This document shows positions 29,140 through 38,523 of a stretch of DNA of 64,000 bases, one piece after another. The position numbers were made by a program, and so were the translations under genes. Within the stretch, counting starts at the first letter, position 1. Every line of letters begins with the position of its first letter. Origin of the DNA: Methylobacterium durans (lineage in GTDB: Bacteria; Pseudomonadota; Alphaproteobacteria; Rhizobiales; Beijerinckiaceae). A model generated the notes under the pieces. That model did not search any database and was not told where the DNA came from. It worked only from the letters and a program-made list of their open reading frames with translations. The DNA lies in assembly GCF_003173715.1 (NCBI RefSeq), contig NZ_CP029550.1, positions 2,542,001-2,606,000 of the forward strand, written 5' to 3'.

Positions 29140-31074
29140 GTGAGCCAGCTCGCAACCCATGAGATCGCAGCCCGCGAGGGTGCGGGTGGGCAGCGCGGCG
29201 GGACGGTCCGGCCCGCGATCCTGCTCGGCGCGCTCGGCATCGTCTACGGCGACATCGGCACGAGCCCGCTCTACGCCTTCAAGGAGGCGGTGCGGGCAGC
29301 GAGCCGCAGCACCGGCACCGCCGAGCCGGCGGCCGTGATCGGCGCCGTCTCGCTGATCCTGTGGGCGCTGATCCTCATCGTCTCGCTGAAATACGCGGTC
29401 CTGATCCTGCGGGCCGACAACCGGGGCGAGGGCGGCATCGTCGCCATGCTGGCGCTGCTCGGCGCCCGCCACGCCAAGCCCGGATCCTGGCAGGCGCTCC
29501 TCCTCGTGGTCGGCCTGATCGGCGCGGCCCTCCTCTATGGCGACGGCGCGATCACGCCCGCGATCTCGGTCCTCTCGGCGGTCGAGGGCCTCAAGGTCGA
29601 CGCGCCCGCCCTCCACCGGTTCGTGGTGCCGATCACGCTGGCGATCCTGGTCGGGCTGTTCCTTGTCCAGAGCAAGGGCGTCGCCTTCATCGGTCGCATC
29701 TTCGGTCCCGTGATGCTGGTCTGGTTCGGCGTGCTGGCGCTGCTCGGCGTCGGCGGCATCCTGCACCGGCCGGAGATCCTGCGGGCCTTGAACCCGTTCG
29801 AGGCGTTCGACTTCCTGACGCATGCGGGCTGGCACGTCAGCTTCGCGATGCTCGGCGCCGCCTTCCTGGCAGTGACGGGTGGCGAGGCGATGTACGCCGA
29901 TCTCGGCCATTTCGGCGCCCGGGCGATCCGCCTCGCGTGGTTCGCCCTCGTGCTGCCGGCCCTCGTGATCAACTATTTCGGCCAGGGCGCGGTCCTCCTC
30001 GCCGAGCCTGCCGCGATCGAGAACCCGTTCTACGCGCTCGCCCCGGACTGGGCGCATTATCCCCTCATCGCGCTCGCGACGCTCGCCACCGTGATCGCCT
30101 CGCAGGCCATCATCTCGGGCGTGTTCTCTCTGACCCAGCAGGCGATCCAGCTCGGCTTCCTGCCGACCATGCGCATCGTCCAGACCGCGTCGGACGAGCG
30201 CGGCCAGATCTACGTGCCCGCCGTGAACGGGCTCCTCGCCATCGCGACGCTGACCGCCGTCGTCGTGTTCGGCTCGTCCGACGCCCTGGCCGGCGCCTAC
30301 GGCATCGCGGTCTCGATGCTGATGGCGATCACCACGCTGCTCGCCGCCCTGATCGCGCTCAAATGGGGCTACAACCCCGTCGCGGTGGCGGCCGTGAATG
30401 GCTTCTTCCTCGTCATCGACCTCGTCTTCCTCGGCGCCAACAGTGTGAAGCTGTTCGAGGGCGGCTGGTTTCCGCTGGTGCTGGCGGGCTTCGTCGCCAT
30501 GATGATGCTGACCTGGAAGAAGGGCACGGCGATCATCGAGGAGACCCGCGCGTCCCTGCGCATGCCGGAGGCCGACTTCCTGGAGCGGCTGCGGCAGGAC
30601 CCGCCGGTGCGGCTCCCCTGCGCAGCGGCGTACCTCTCCTCCGCCACCCACGGCATCCCGCTGCCCCTCTCGCGCTTCCTCGAGCGCAGCCACGCGCTGG
30701 CCGAGCGCCTTCTCATCATCACCGCGCTCTACGAGGAGACCCCGACCGTGCCCGACAGCGTGCGGGCCGAGGTCTCGCAGATCGCCCCCGACTTCTACCG
30801 GATCGTCCTGCGCTACGGCTTCATGCAGGACGCCTCGATCCCCGAGGGCCTAGCCTGCGCGGTCGGGCACGGCCTGCTGCCGCCCGAATTCGTGGAGGAC
30901 GTCACGGTCTTCATCGGCCACGAGACGGTGATCCCGCGGGACGACCGGCGCGGCATGTCGCACTGGCGGGAGAAGCTGTTCGCCTTCATGCAGCGCAACG
31001 GCGAGCGCACGGGCGCCTACTTCTGCGTGCCGACCCGGCAGGTGATCGAGGTGGGCACCGAGATCGAGATCTGA
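29140..31074 (+). CDS. kup: Low-affinity potassium transporter Kup
   Basis: This 644-residue KUP/HAK/KT family K+ uptake protein has about 12 membrane helices followed by a cytosolic C-terminal domain (from about 470). The signature GIVYGDIGTSPLYAF is at about 34-48, and GDGAITPAISVLSAVEGL and GGEAMYADLGHFG are also present. The start is GTG at 29140 with GGCGGAG upstream; a longer in-frame extension lacks family similarity. No regulatory element is evident. Confidence 0.95.
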   Translation: MSQLATHEIAAREGAGGQRGGTVRPAILLGALGIVYGDIGTSPLYAFKEAVRAASRSTGTAEPAAVIGAVSLILWALILIVSLKYAVLILRADNRGEGGIVAMLALLGARHAKPGSWQALLLVVGLIGAALLYGDGAITPAISVLSAVEGLKVDAPALHRFVVPITLAILVGLFLVQSKGVAFIGRIFGPVMLVWFGVLALLGVGGILHRPEILRALNPFEAFDFLTHAGWHVSFAMLGAAFLAVTGGEAMYADLGHFGARAIRLAWFALVLPALVINYFGQGAVLLAEPAAIENPFYALAPDWAHYPLIALATLATVIASQAIISGVFSLTQQAIQLGFLPTMRIVQTASDERGQIYVPAVNGLLAIATLTAVVVFGSSDALAGAYGIAVSMLMAITTLLAALIALKWGYNPVAVAAVNGFFLVIDLVFLGANSVKLFEGGWFPLVLAGFVAMMMLTWKKGTAIIEETRASLRMPEADFLERLRQDPPVRLPCAAAYLSSATHGIPLPLSRFLERSHALAERLLIITALYEETPTVPDSVRAEVSQIAPDFYRIVLRYGFMQDASIPEGLACAVGHGLLPPEFVEDVTVFIGHETVIPRDDRRGMSHWREKLFAFMQRNGERTGAYFCVPTRQVIEVGTEIEI

Positions 31075-31078
31075 TCGC

Positions 31079-31114
31079 GCGGCCCTGCCGGGTCACGCGG
31101 CCCTGTCGGGTCAC
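31079..31114. repeat. 18-bp tandem repeat, two copies
   Basis: Two copies of GCGGCCCTGYCGGGTCAC run head to tail between the kup stop and the end of the diguanylate cyclase gene, differing at one base. The second copy contains the cyclase stop codon (read on the minus strand). Local duplication is the likely origin. Confidence 0.6.
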
Positions 31115-32265
31115 GCGGCCAGGAGGGCGGGGGAGACCTCGATCCGGTTCCGGCCGTTGCGCTTGGCGCGGTAGAGGGCGGCGTCGGCCCGGCGCAGGAG
31201 CGCGTCGAGGTCCCGCCCCGTAGCCGGGGCGCCCGCCGCGCCGATGCTCACGCTGACCGAGAGCGCGGGCAGGCTCGGAACCGAGAGGCGGGCCACTGCC
31301 GCGCGGATCAGCCCGGCGTGGCGGAGCGCGCCCTCGACGTCGCGGCCGGGCAGCACGCAGGCGAATTCCTCTCCGCCCATCCGGCCGAACAGGGCGCCGG
31401 GCGGCAACAGGGCCTGCACGATGCAGCAGAAACCCACCAGCACCCCGTCGCCGACCATGTGGCCGTGGGCGTCGTTGATGCTCTTGAAATGGTCGAGGTC
31501 GAACAGGAGGAGGGTCACCGGCCGGGCGGGATCGGCGAGCAGGGCCTCCGCGCCCGCCACCAGGGCGCGGCGGCTCGCGACGCCGGTCAGCGGGTCGGTC
31601 TCGGCCGCCTGCCGCTGCACCCGCTCGACCCGCTCCTTGGTGAGCGCCATGAAGGTGAAGGCGATCGCGACCGTGAACAGCATGCCGGCAAAGCACAGGA
31701 TCGCGAGCCAGGCGGATTGCATCAGGTTCTGGTTCGTCGGCAGCGGGGTCAGGAGCGCCAGGGGGATGCGCACGTAGTAGACGAGCCCGTAGGCGCCGAG
31801 CAGGATCATCGCCGGGTAGCGGGAGACCAGGGCCTCGCCCCGCCCGCGCCAGATCTCGTAGGCGCAAGCGGCGCAGAACGTCCCGGCGACGGCCGAGGCG
31901 AGGATGACCCGGGCCGCCAGCGAGCCGTAGAATTCGGGCACGAGGCAGAGGCAGCCCCAGAGGGCGCCGCCGGACAGGGCGAGGCCGAGGCGGAGAGGGC
32001 GCCCCTCGAAGGCGCGAACGCCGCTCCAGATCAGGCCGTAGGCCCCGATCATCACGGTGTTGGCGACGCCGACCGAGACCGCATCGGGGATCACCCCGCG
32101 CAGGGCGAGCAGGCCCGAGGCCACGGCGCCGGCGATGTGCGCGACGCCCCAGATCGCCAGCGAGCGAGCCCGGCGGTCCTGCCCCCAGGACAGGAGGAAC
32201 AGGGTGCCGACCATGAACGTGACGATCACGGTCACGAGCAGCAGGGTCGGGGTGTCGAGACGCAT
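31111..32265 (-). CDS. Membrane-anchored diguanylate cyclase (GGDEF)
   Basis: This is a 384-residue protein. The N-terminal half has about six or seven membrane helices (about 5-205). The GGDEF domain (about 220-380) carries GGEEF at 297-301, FDLDHFKSINDAHGH for metal and GTP binding, and the terminal RADAALYRAKRNGRN. This predicts c-di-GMP synthesis. The inhibitory I-site RxxD expected five residues before GGEEF is absent (the segment reads LLPPGALFGRM). The ATG at 32265 begins RLDTPTLLLV. Confidence 0.9.
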   Translation of the reverse strand: MRLDTPTLLLVTVIVTFMVGTLFLLSWGQDRRARSLAIWGVAHIAGAVASGLLALRGVIPDAVSVGVANTVMIGAYGLIWSGVRAFEGRPLRLGLALSGGALWGCLCLVPEFYGSLAARVILASAVAGTFCAACAYEIWRGRGEALVSRYPAMILLGAYGLVYYVRIPLALLTPLPTNQNLMQSAWLAILCFAGMLFTVAIAFTFMALTKERVERVQRQAAETDPLTGVASRRALVAGAEALLADPARPVTLLLFDLDHFKSINDAHGHMVGDGVLVGFCCIVQALLPPGALFGRMGGEEFACVLPGRDVEGALRHAGLIRAAVARLSVPSLPALSVSVSIGAAGAPATGRDLDALLRRADAALYRAKRNGRNRIEVSPALLAA

Positions 32266-32490
32266 CGATCCGTTCCGGTGCCGGCCCGGCTCGCCCGGGC
32301 ATCGCTGCCGGTCGAATCGATAGACGGCCCATGCTGTCGGGTTCGTAAAGGCGAACCCGCGAATGCAACCTACCCGGGGCAGGGTGCGGTCTCAACGGTT
32401 GCAGGTCGAGGACGGGCCTGATCTTCGCCCCGACAGGTTCGATCGGGGCGGCCTGTGGCCGGACTGCATCGAGAAATCTGAATACTGTCT

Positions 32491-33801
32491 TCAGGATTCC
32501 GGGTCGGCCGACCGACGCGCGGGCGGCGTCGGCCCGAGTGGGGTGATGCGCAGGGTGGTGATGCGGTTCTTGGCCTTGCGCAGGACCTGGAAGCGGAAGC
32601 CGTGGAAGTTGAAGGCGGTGCCCTGGTCGGGGATCGCCCGCGCCTCGTGGATCACGAGGCCGGCGATGGTCGTCGCCTCGTCGTCGGGCAGGTTCCAGTC
32701 CATCGCCCGGTTGAGATCGCGGATCGGGACGGAGCCGTCCGCGTTCACCGAGCCGTCGCCTTGCGGGCGCACGCCCGAGACCGTGACGTCGTGCTCGTCA
32801 GCGATGTCGCCCACGATCTCCTCGAGGATGTCCTCCAGGGTCACGAGCCCCATTACCTCGCCGTACTCGTCGACGACGAGGGCGAAGTGGGTCTTCTTGG
32901 TGAGGAAGGCCTTGAGCTGGTCGCGCAGCGAGGTCGTGCCCGGCACGAACCACGTCTCCAGCGCCAGCGCCTCGACCTTGAGGCCGGACGCGTCGCCGCC
33001 CGCCGCGTCGAGGGCGCGCAGCAGGTCCTTGGCGTGGAGCACGCCCACGATGTTCTCCGAGCTGCCCCGCCAGAGCGGCATCCGCGTGTAGGGCGAGGAC
33101 AGCACCTCGCGCACGATCTCCTCGGAGGGCAGGTCCGCGTTGATCGTGCGCATCTTGGTGCGGTGGACCATCACCTCCGAGACCGTGAGGTCGGAGAGGT
33201 CGAGGAGGCCGCCCAGCATGTCGCGCTCGGCCTTGGCGACGCCGCCCTCCCGGTGGAGGAGCGCCACCTGGCCGCGGATCTCTTCCGTGGCCGAGAGGAT
33301 CGACTGATGCTCGCCGATGGTGATGCCGAAGGGGCGCAGCATCAGCCGCACGAGGTTCTCGATGGCGATGGCGAGCGGCCCGAGGAGCGCCACCGTGAAG
33401 GCGACGGGCCGGGCCATCAGGAGGGCCGCACGATCGGGCTTCGAGATGGCGAGCGTCTTCGGCAGCACCTCCGCGAAGACGATGACGAGCACCGACATCG
33501 CCCCCGTGGCGTAAAGGACGCCGCTCTTGCCGAAGATCGAGGTCAGCACGCTGGTCGTGAAGGCCGAGGCGCCGATCGCCACGATGTTGTAGCCGATCAG
33601 CATGGAGCCGATGAAGCGCTCCCGGATCGCCAGGATCCGGTTGACGATGCCCGCCCGCGGGTCGCCCGATGTCTCGAGGGATAGCATGCGCGCCCGCGAG
33701 GCCGCGGTGAAGGCCGTCTCGGCGCCCGCGAAGAAGGCCGAGAGCAGGAGCGAGATCGTCACGATGCTCGCGGCGAGCCAGAGGTCGGTGTGGGATTCCA
33801 T
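32491..33801 (-). CDS. CNNM/CorC-type transporter-associated protein
   Basis: This is a 436-residue protein. An N-terminal DUF21/CNNM membrane domain (about 10-190) has FFAGAETAFTAASRARM, the signature segment. Two CBS domains (about 205-335) include SEVMVHRTKMRTI and VVDEYGEVMGLVTLEDILEEIVGDI. The C-terminal CorC_HlyC domain (about 350-425) contains DEATTIAGLVIHEARAIP. Members handle magnesium or cobalt homeostasis, and older annotations call them hemolysins. The 225-bp gap to the cyclase contains no gene. Confidence 0.9.
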   Translation of the reverse strand: MESHTDLWLAASIVTISLLLSAFFAGAETAFTAASRARMLSLETSGDPRAGIVNRILAIRERFIGSMLIGYNIVAIGASAFTTSVLTSIFGKSGVLYATGAMSVLVIVFAEVLPKTLAISKPDRAALLMARPVAFTVALLGPLAIAIENLVRLMLRPFGITIGEHQSILSATEEIRGQVALLHREGGVAKAERDMLGGLLDLSDLTVSEVMVHRTKMRTINADLPSEEIVREVLSSPYTRMPLWRGSSENIVGVLHAKDLLRALDAAGGDASGLKVEALALETWFVPGTTSLRDQLKAFLTKKTHFALVVDEYGEVMGLVTLEDILEEIVGDIADEHDVTVSGVRPQGDGSVNADGSVPIRDLNRAMDWNLPDDEATTIAGLVIHEARAIPDQGTAFNFHGFRFQVLRKAKNRITTLRITPLGPTPPARRSADPES

Positions 33802-33864
33802 CGGACCCGTATCGTCTCCGCGCGGCCGGTGTGCCGAGGAAACCGCGCGGCGTGAGCGCCCGTC

Positions 33865-35169
33865 TTAGAGGATTCCGGTTCCCGAAGGGACTGGCGAGGG
33901 GATGGGCGAGGGAGCGGGTGAAGGGATGGGATCGCGCTCCGTCCGCGGCAGCGCCCGGGCCGCGACGAGGCCGAGCGTCGCGAGGGCGAGGGCGAGACCG
34001 AGTGACAGGCCGGTCGCGCCGGCCACCGTTCGGAGCGCGGCGGACGCGAGCGGCGAGGCGATCAGGAGGGCCCGCTCTGCCCCGCTCAGCCCGCCGCGGC
34101 GATGCGCCTCGATCGCGAGGAGCGCGCTCGCCGGCACCAGCGGCGCGAGGTCGTAGAGGGGGACGTAGGGCGAGACGAGGGGGGCGGCGGCGAGGAGGGC
34201 AGCCGCCCTCAGGGTCAGGGGCGCGCCGCTCGCCCAGACGCGCCACGCCGTGCCGATCGCCAGGAGGGCGACCGCGACCTGCGCGGCCCAGGCCGCGGCG
34301 ATCGGGCCGCCGAGAAGCCGCACCGCCCCGAAGGCGCTGGCGTTGATGTCGAGGCCCGACCACGCCTCCCGCAGCGCGAGGCGGTTCGTCTCGGCGAGGG
34401 TGCCGAGGAAGGCCTGCCAGGGCGCGAGGCCGAAGGCCAGGACGGAGAGGGCGCAGAGCCCACCGAGGGCCCCCGCGAAGGCGGCGAGCGCGCGCCAGCG
34501 CCCGGTGACGAGGAGGAGGGCGGGGGCGAGGGCGGCGAGTTGCGGCTTGTAGGCGACGCAGGCGAGGAGCACACCCGCCAGGACCGGCCGCCGGTCGATG
34601 CGCAGCGCGCCGAGCGTCAGGAGCCCGGCGGTGAGAAGCCCGTTCTGCCCGTAGGCGAGATTGCACAGCACGAGCGGGTGGGCGCAGGCGATCAGGACGG
34701 CGTCGCGGCTGTCGGTCGCTTGTCGAAGGGCGAGGACGAACAGGCCGAGGGTGAGCAGCATCCAGAGCGGGAAGGCGGCCCCGTAGGGCATGAGGCCGAG
34801 GAGCGCTGCCGGCAGCAGGAAGACCGGCGGATAGTGCCACGCGAAGCGGTCCGCGTCTGGGCCGAAGACGGCGGCCTGCGCGGCGAGATGGGCCTGCAGG
34901 TCGTAGGGGGTGGCGGCCCGTCCCTCCAGCGCCGCCCGTCCGGCGAGCCAGACCTGCGAGAAGTCGTAGCCGAGGAGCTCCCCGAGCCAGTTCCGCATCG
35001 GGACCGGCCCGGTGCCGAGCAGCCCGAAGGCGATGAGGAGAGTCAGCGGCACCAGGGCGAGCGCGGCGCGGCGGGCGAAGGCGTGCAGCCGGGCGTCGCT
35101 CGTCAGAAGCCCCGCGAGGTCCCGCCGCAACCCGCTTCCGGCTCTTGCAACGCTGATGGGGACGTTCAT
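33865..35169 (-). CDS. GT87-family (DUF2029) membrane glycosyltransferase
   Basis: This 434-residue integral membrane protein has about 10 hydrophobic helices. The first periplasmic loop contains DFSQVWLAGRAALEGRAA and later FAWHYPPVFLL, the conserved D and YPP features of GT87 mannosyltransferase-like proteins that use polyprenyl-phosphate sugars. The C-terminus ends in a Pro-Ser repeat (PSPAPSPIPSPVPS). The ATG at 35169 was preferred over an upstream in-frame start at 35211 because the extension is polar and lacks similarity. Substrate is unknown. Confidence 0.8.
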   Translation of the reverse strand: MNVPISVARAGSGLRRDLAGLLTSDARLHAFARRAALALVPLTLLIAFGLLGTGPVPMRNWLGELLGYDFSQVWLAGRAALEGRAATPYDLQAHLAAQAAVFGPDADRFAWHYPPVFLLPAALLGLMPYGAAFPLWMLLTLGLFVLALRQATDSRDAVLIACAHPLVLCNLAYGQNGLLTAGLLTLGALRIDRRPVLAGVLLACVAYKPQLAALAPALLLVTGRWRALAAFAGALGGLCALSVLAFGLAPWQAFLGTLAETNRLALREAWSGLDINASAFGAVRLLGGPIAAAWAAQVAVALLAIGTAWRVWASGAPLTLRAAALLAAAPLVSPYVPLYDLAPLVPASALLAIEAHRRGGLSGAERALLIASPLASAALRTVAGATGLSLGLALALATLGLVAARALPRTERDPIPSPAPSPIPSPVPSGTGIL

Positions 35170-35272
35170 GGGCCGACCCGCCGCTCTGGACCGCGGCCAG
35201 GATAGGCGCAATTCGTTAATGCCGGCCCGCCGGGACGGACTGCGTGACCCCGGACACCGACGGGGAGGGCGG

Positions 35273-36415
35273 TCAGCCCGCCCGCAACTCGTCGTCGAGG
35301 AAGGCGCGCACCTCGGCCCGGTCGATGCCCGGCGCGATGAAGCTCTTGCCGATGCCGCGGGCGAGGATGAAGGTCAGGGCGCCGTCGCGGACCTTCTTGT
35401 CCTGGGCCATCGCGTCGAGGATCGCCTCGGCGTCGCCGCAGCCGCCGGGGACCTGCTGCAGGCGGGTCGGCAGGCCGGCGAGCGCCAGGTGATTGGCCAC
35501 GCGCCCCGCCTCCTGGCCGGGGCAGAGGCCGAGCCGGGCCGAGAAGCGGAAGGCGAGGGAGAGGCCGATCGCGACGCCCTCGCCGTGGACGAGGCGCCCG
35601 GAATCGTAGCCTGTCAGCCGCTCCAGGGCGTGGCCGAAGGTGTGGCCGAGGTTGAGAAGGGCCCGCTCCCCGTCCTCGCGCTCGTCGCGCACCACGACGG
35701 CGGCCTTGGCCCGGCAGCAGATCGCCACCGCCTCGTCGCGCTCCGGCCCACCCGCGAAGAGGCCGCGCCAATTCGCCTCGCACCACGCGAAGAAGCCCGC
35801 ATCGCCGATCAGGCCGTACTTCGCGACCTCCGCGTAGCCTGCCCGCATCTCGCGCTGGGTGAGGGTGTCGAGGGCGGCGGTGTCGGCCAGCACCAGGCGG
35901 GGCTGGTGGAAGGCGCCGATCAGGTTCTTGCCGAGCGGCGAATTGATGCCGGTCTTGCCGCCGACCGAGGAATCGACCTGCGCGAGCAGCGTCGTCGGGG
36001 CCTGGACGAAGCGGACGCCCCGCCGCAGCGTCGCCGCCGCGAACCCCGCGAGGTCGCCGACCACGCCGCCGCCGAGGGCCACGACGAGGTCGTTGCGCTC
36101 GACCCTGTGGGCGAGGAGCCCGTCCGAGACGGCGGCGTAGGTCGCGTAGGATTTCGAGGCCTCGCCCGGCGCCACCGCGATCACGCCCGAGCGTAGGCCC
36201 GCCGCCTCGAGGCTTTCCCGCACCCGGTCGCCGTAGAGGGCGGCCACGGTCTCGTCGGTGACGATGACGGCCGCCCGCGCGCCGAGCGCGGCCACGCGGG
36301 CGCCTGCGCTCGCGAGCAGGCCCCGCCCGATCAGGATGTCGTAGTCGCGTCCTCCGTCGAGGGGGACGTGCACGGTGAGGGGGGCGCGCTCGGTCTCGGT
36401 CACGGTCTCGATCAC
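35273..36415 (-). CDS. aroB: 3-dehydroquinate synthase
   Basis: This 380-residue NAD- and metal-dependent enzyme performs the second shikimate pathway step (DAHP to 3-dehydroquinate). The NAD site is LGGGVVGDLAGFAA. PTTLLAQVDSSVGGKTGIN is the substrate loop. Metal ligands lie in RLVHGEGVAIG and GHTFGHALE. Its start overlaps the end of aroK by 4 bp (ATGA), so the two are translationally coupled in the usual order. Confidence 0.97.
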   Translation of the reverse strand: MIETVTETERAPLTVHVPLDGGRDYDILIGRGLLASAGARVAALGARAAVIVTDETVAALYGDRVRESLEAAGLRSGVIAVAPGEASKSYATYAAVSDGLLAHRVERNDLVVALGGGVVGDLAGFAAATLRRGVRFVQAPTTLLAQVDSSVGGKTGINSPLGKNLIGAFHQPRLVLADTAALDTLTQREMRAGYAEVAKYGLIGDAGFFAWCEANWRGLFAGGPERDEAVAICCRAKAAVVVRDEREDGERALLNLGHTFGHALERLTGYDSGRLVHGEGVAIGLSLAFRFSARLGLCPGQEAGRVANHLALAGLPTRLQQVPGGCGDAEAILDAMAQDKKVRDGALTFILARGIGKSFIAPGIDRAEVRAFLDDELRAG

Positions 36416-37014
36416 TGGGCGGCGACGCCGCGGTTGGTGGGGCCGGTGAGATGGGCGTCGATGGCTTCGAGCACGTCCTGCACCACCCGGTCGTGGGAGA
36501 CGTCGCGGGAGAGCACCATCACGTCGGCGCCGCCGTAGACGGGGTGGCGCGCCTCCATGAGCAGGCGCATCGTCTCCTCCGGATCCTCGGTCTGGAGGAG
36601 GGGCCGGTTGCCGCGCTTGCGCACCCGCCGCATCAGCACGTCGAGATCGGCCTTGAGCCAGACCGAGACGCCGCCCTCGGCGATGCGGGCCCGGGTGGAT
36701 TCGCGCATGAAGGCGCCCCCGCCCGTGGCGAGCACCATCGGGCCCTCGCGGATCAGGCGGGAGATCACCCGCTCCTCGCCCTCGCGGAAGCTCGGCTCCC
36801 CGTAGATCGCGAAGATGTCGGGGATCGAGAGGCCGGCCGCGGCCTCGATCTCGTTGTCGGCGTCCTTGAAGATCATGCCGAGGCGGCCGGCCAGGCGCCG
36901 GCCGACCGTGCTCTTGCCCGCACCCATGAGCCCGACGAGCACGATCGACCGCGGCCCGAGGGCCCGGCGCAAGCGCAGTTCGATCGGTTCGCCTGCCGGT
37001 TCAGGCTCTGTCAT
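36412..37014 (-). CDS. aroK: Shikimate kinase
   Basis: This 200-residue kinase phosphorylates shikimate at the 3-hydroxyl. Walker A is GLMGAGKST (about 28-36). Shikimate-binding Asp lies in DADNEIE, and ATGGGAFM and RGNRPLL (lid arginines) are present. The tail includes PVYGGADVMVLS. It is first in the aroK-aroB pair and reads leftward from ATG 37014. Confidence 0.96.
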   Translation of the reverse strand: MTEPEPAGEPIELRLRRALGPRSIVLVGLMGAGKSTVGRRLAGRLGMIFKDADNEIEAAAGLSIPDIFAIYGEPSFREGEERVISRLIREGPMVLATGGGAFMRESTRARIAEGGVSVWLKADLDVLMRRVRKRGNRPLLQTEDPEETMRLLMEARHPVYGGADVMVLSRDVSHDRVVQDVLEAIDAHLTGPTNRGVAAQ

Positions 37015-37264
37015 GGCTCGGATCTACGCATCGACCAGTCTGCACGGAAAGCAGGGGTCTTACCGCGTTTTGCGGCGGGCGTGAAACACCGGAGGCGTGT
37101 TCCTCCGCCCGCAGCGGCGCGACGTCCGCGCGCCGGGACCGGCGGATCGCCGCGAAGCGGTTGCTGTGGCTTCGCGGACCTTGCCATCGTCCGGCTCGCG
37201 TGATGGAACCCCTTGACGCCGCAGCGCAACACCCGCCCCCGCGCCCGCCCGAGGTTCGCCCGAC

Positions 37265-37417
37265 GTGCCGACCCTGTTCCGTTTCATCGCCACGCTCGCG
37301 GTCCTGGCCGGCCTCGTCTTCGCCGGCATGTTCGCCCTGGCGACCTTCGTGGAGCCGACCCCGCGGGAGATGAGCGTGACGATCCCCGCCGCGAAGCTCC
37401 AGCCGGGCAACCGGTGA
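37265..37417 (+). CDS. 50-residue single-pass membrane protein
   Basis: GTG at 37265 to TGA at 37415-37417 encodes PTLFRFIATLAVLAGLVFAG, then FALATFVEPTPREMSVTIPA and a short tail. One transmembrane helix (about 5-28) is followed by a Pro-rich segment. Very similar tiny proteins precede xerD in other Rhizobiales, sometimes misnamed as histidine kinases. Its stop overlaps the xerD start (GTGA), indicating translational coupling. Function is unknown. Confidence 0.75.
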   Translation: MPTLFRFIATLAVLAGLVFAGMFALATFVEPTPREMSVTIPAAKLQPGNR

Positions 37418-38418
37418 CGCGCGGGCGCGACCGCGCGGAAGGGGCCGGGAGACCGGCCAAGCTGCAGGCCAAGCTGCAGGCCAAGCCGGCGCCCGAGATC
37501 GCGGCCTATCTCGATATGCTGGCCGCCGAGCGGGGGGCGGCGCGCAACACCCTCGACGCCTACCGGCGCGACCTCGACGATTATCTCGACTTCCTGTCCG
37601 AGGAGGGGGTCGATCCGGCCGAGGTCGAGGTCGGGACCCTGCGGGCCTACCTGGCGGGGCTGGACACCCGGGGCCTGAAGAGCGCCTCGGCCGCCCGCCG
37701 CCTCTCCTGCATCCGCGGCTTCCACAAGTTCCTCTACGCGGAGGGGATGGCTGAGGGGGACCCGAGCGCGCCGGTCGCCGGACCCCGCCGCGGGCGCGCC
37801 CTGCCGAAGGTACTCTCGGTCGCCGAGGTGGACCGCCTCATCGCGGTCGCCCGCGAGGGGGCGGCGGCCGCGGATGCGGGCCCTGGGGGGCTCGGCCGGG
37901 CGCGGCGGATGCTGTGCCTGATCGAGCTCCTCTACGCCACGGGCCTGCGCGTCTCGGAGCTGATCGCGCTGCCGCGCAGCGCGGCCTCGGCGCGGGAGCG
38001 CTTCCTCGTGGTCAAGGGCAAGGGCGGCCGCGAGCGCCTCGTCCCGCTGACCGAGATGGCGCGGGCCGCCATGCGCGATCACCTCGCGGCGAGCCCCTCC
38101 GAGAGCGCCTGGCTGTTCCCGGCCGACAGCGAGAGCGGCCACCTGACGCGCCAGGCCTTCGCCCGCGACCTGAAGGTCGCGGCGGGCGCGGCGGGCCTGC
38201 GGGCCGACCGCGTCAGCCCCCACGTCCTGCGCCACGCCTTCGCGAGCCATCTCCTGCAGAACGGTGCGGACCTGCGCATCGTGCAGGAGCTGCTCGGCCA
38301 CGCCGACATCTCGACGACCCAGATCTACACCCACGTCCTCGACGAGCGCCTGAAGGGCATGGTGCGCGACCTGCACCCGCTGATGGACGAGGCGGACGAG
38401 GCGCCGGCCGAGGCGTGA
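37414..38418 (+). CDS. xerD: Tyrosine recombinase XerD
   Basis: This is a 334-residue site-specific recombinase that, with XerC, resolves chromosome dimers at dif. The N-terminal SAM-like DNA-binding domain spans about 28-115. Catalytic Arg lies in ATGLRVSEL, the His-x-x-Arg box is HVLRHAFASH, and GHADISTTQIYTHV contains the Tyr nucleophile. The N-terminus has a two-copy KLQA repeat encoded by a 12-bp tandem duplication near 37458. GTG at 37414 overlaps the upstream stop by 3 bp. A longer in-frame ORF exists but is unsupported. Confidence 0.92.
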   Translation: MTRGRDRAEGAGRPAKLQAKLQAKPAPEIAAYLDMLAAERGAARNTLDAYRRDLDDYLDFLSEEGVDPAEVEVGTLRAYLAGLDTRGLKSASAARRLSCIRGFHKFLYAEGMAEGDPSAPVAGPRRGRALPKVLSVAEVDRLIAVAREGAAAADAGPGGLGRARRMLCLIELLYATGLRVSELIALPRSAASARERFLVVKGKGGRERLVPLTEMARAAMRDHLAASPSESAWLFPADSESGHLTRQAFARDLKVAAGAAGLRADRVSPHVLRHAFASHLLQNGADLRIVQELLGHADISTTQIYTHVLDERLKGMVRDLHPLMDEADEAPAEA

Positions 38419-38523
38419 GGCGCCGAAGGCGCCCGGCAGCCTCGGGGCCACCCCGGGTTGAGCCCTACCCCACCGCGCGCTAAGCGATCGGCTCCCGCGT
38501 CCGAACCGTCCCGAAACACTCCG

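Noticed and set aside
37213..37413. Longer N-terminus for XerD from ATG 37213
   Set aside because: It overlaps the small membrane protein in another frame, and the extension is Arg/Pro-rich without similarity.
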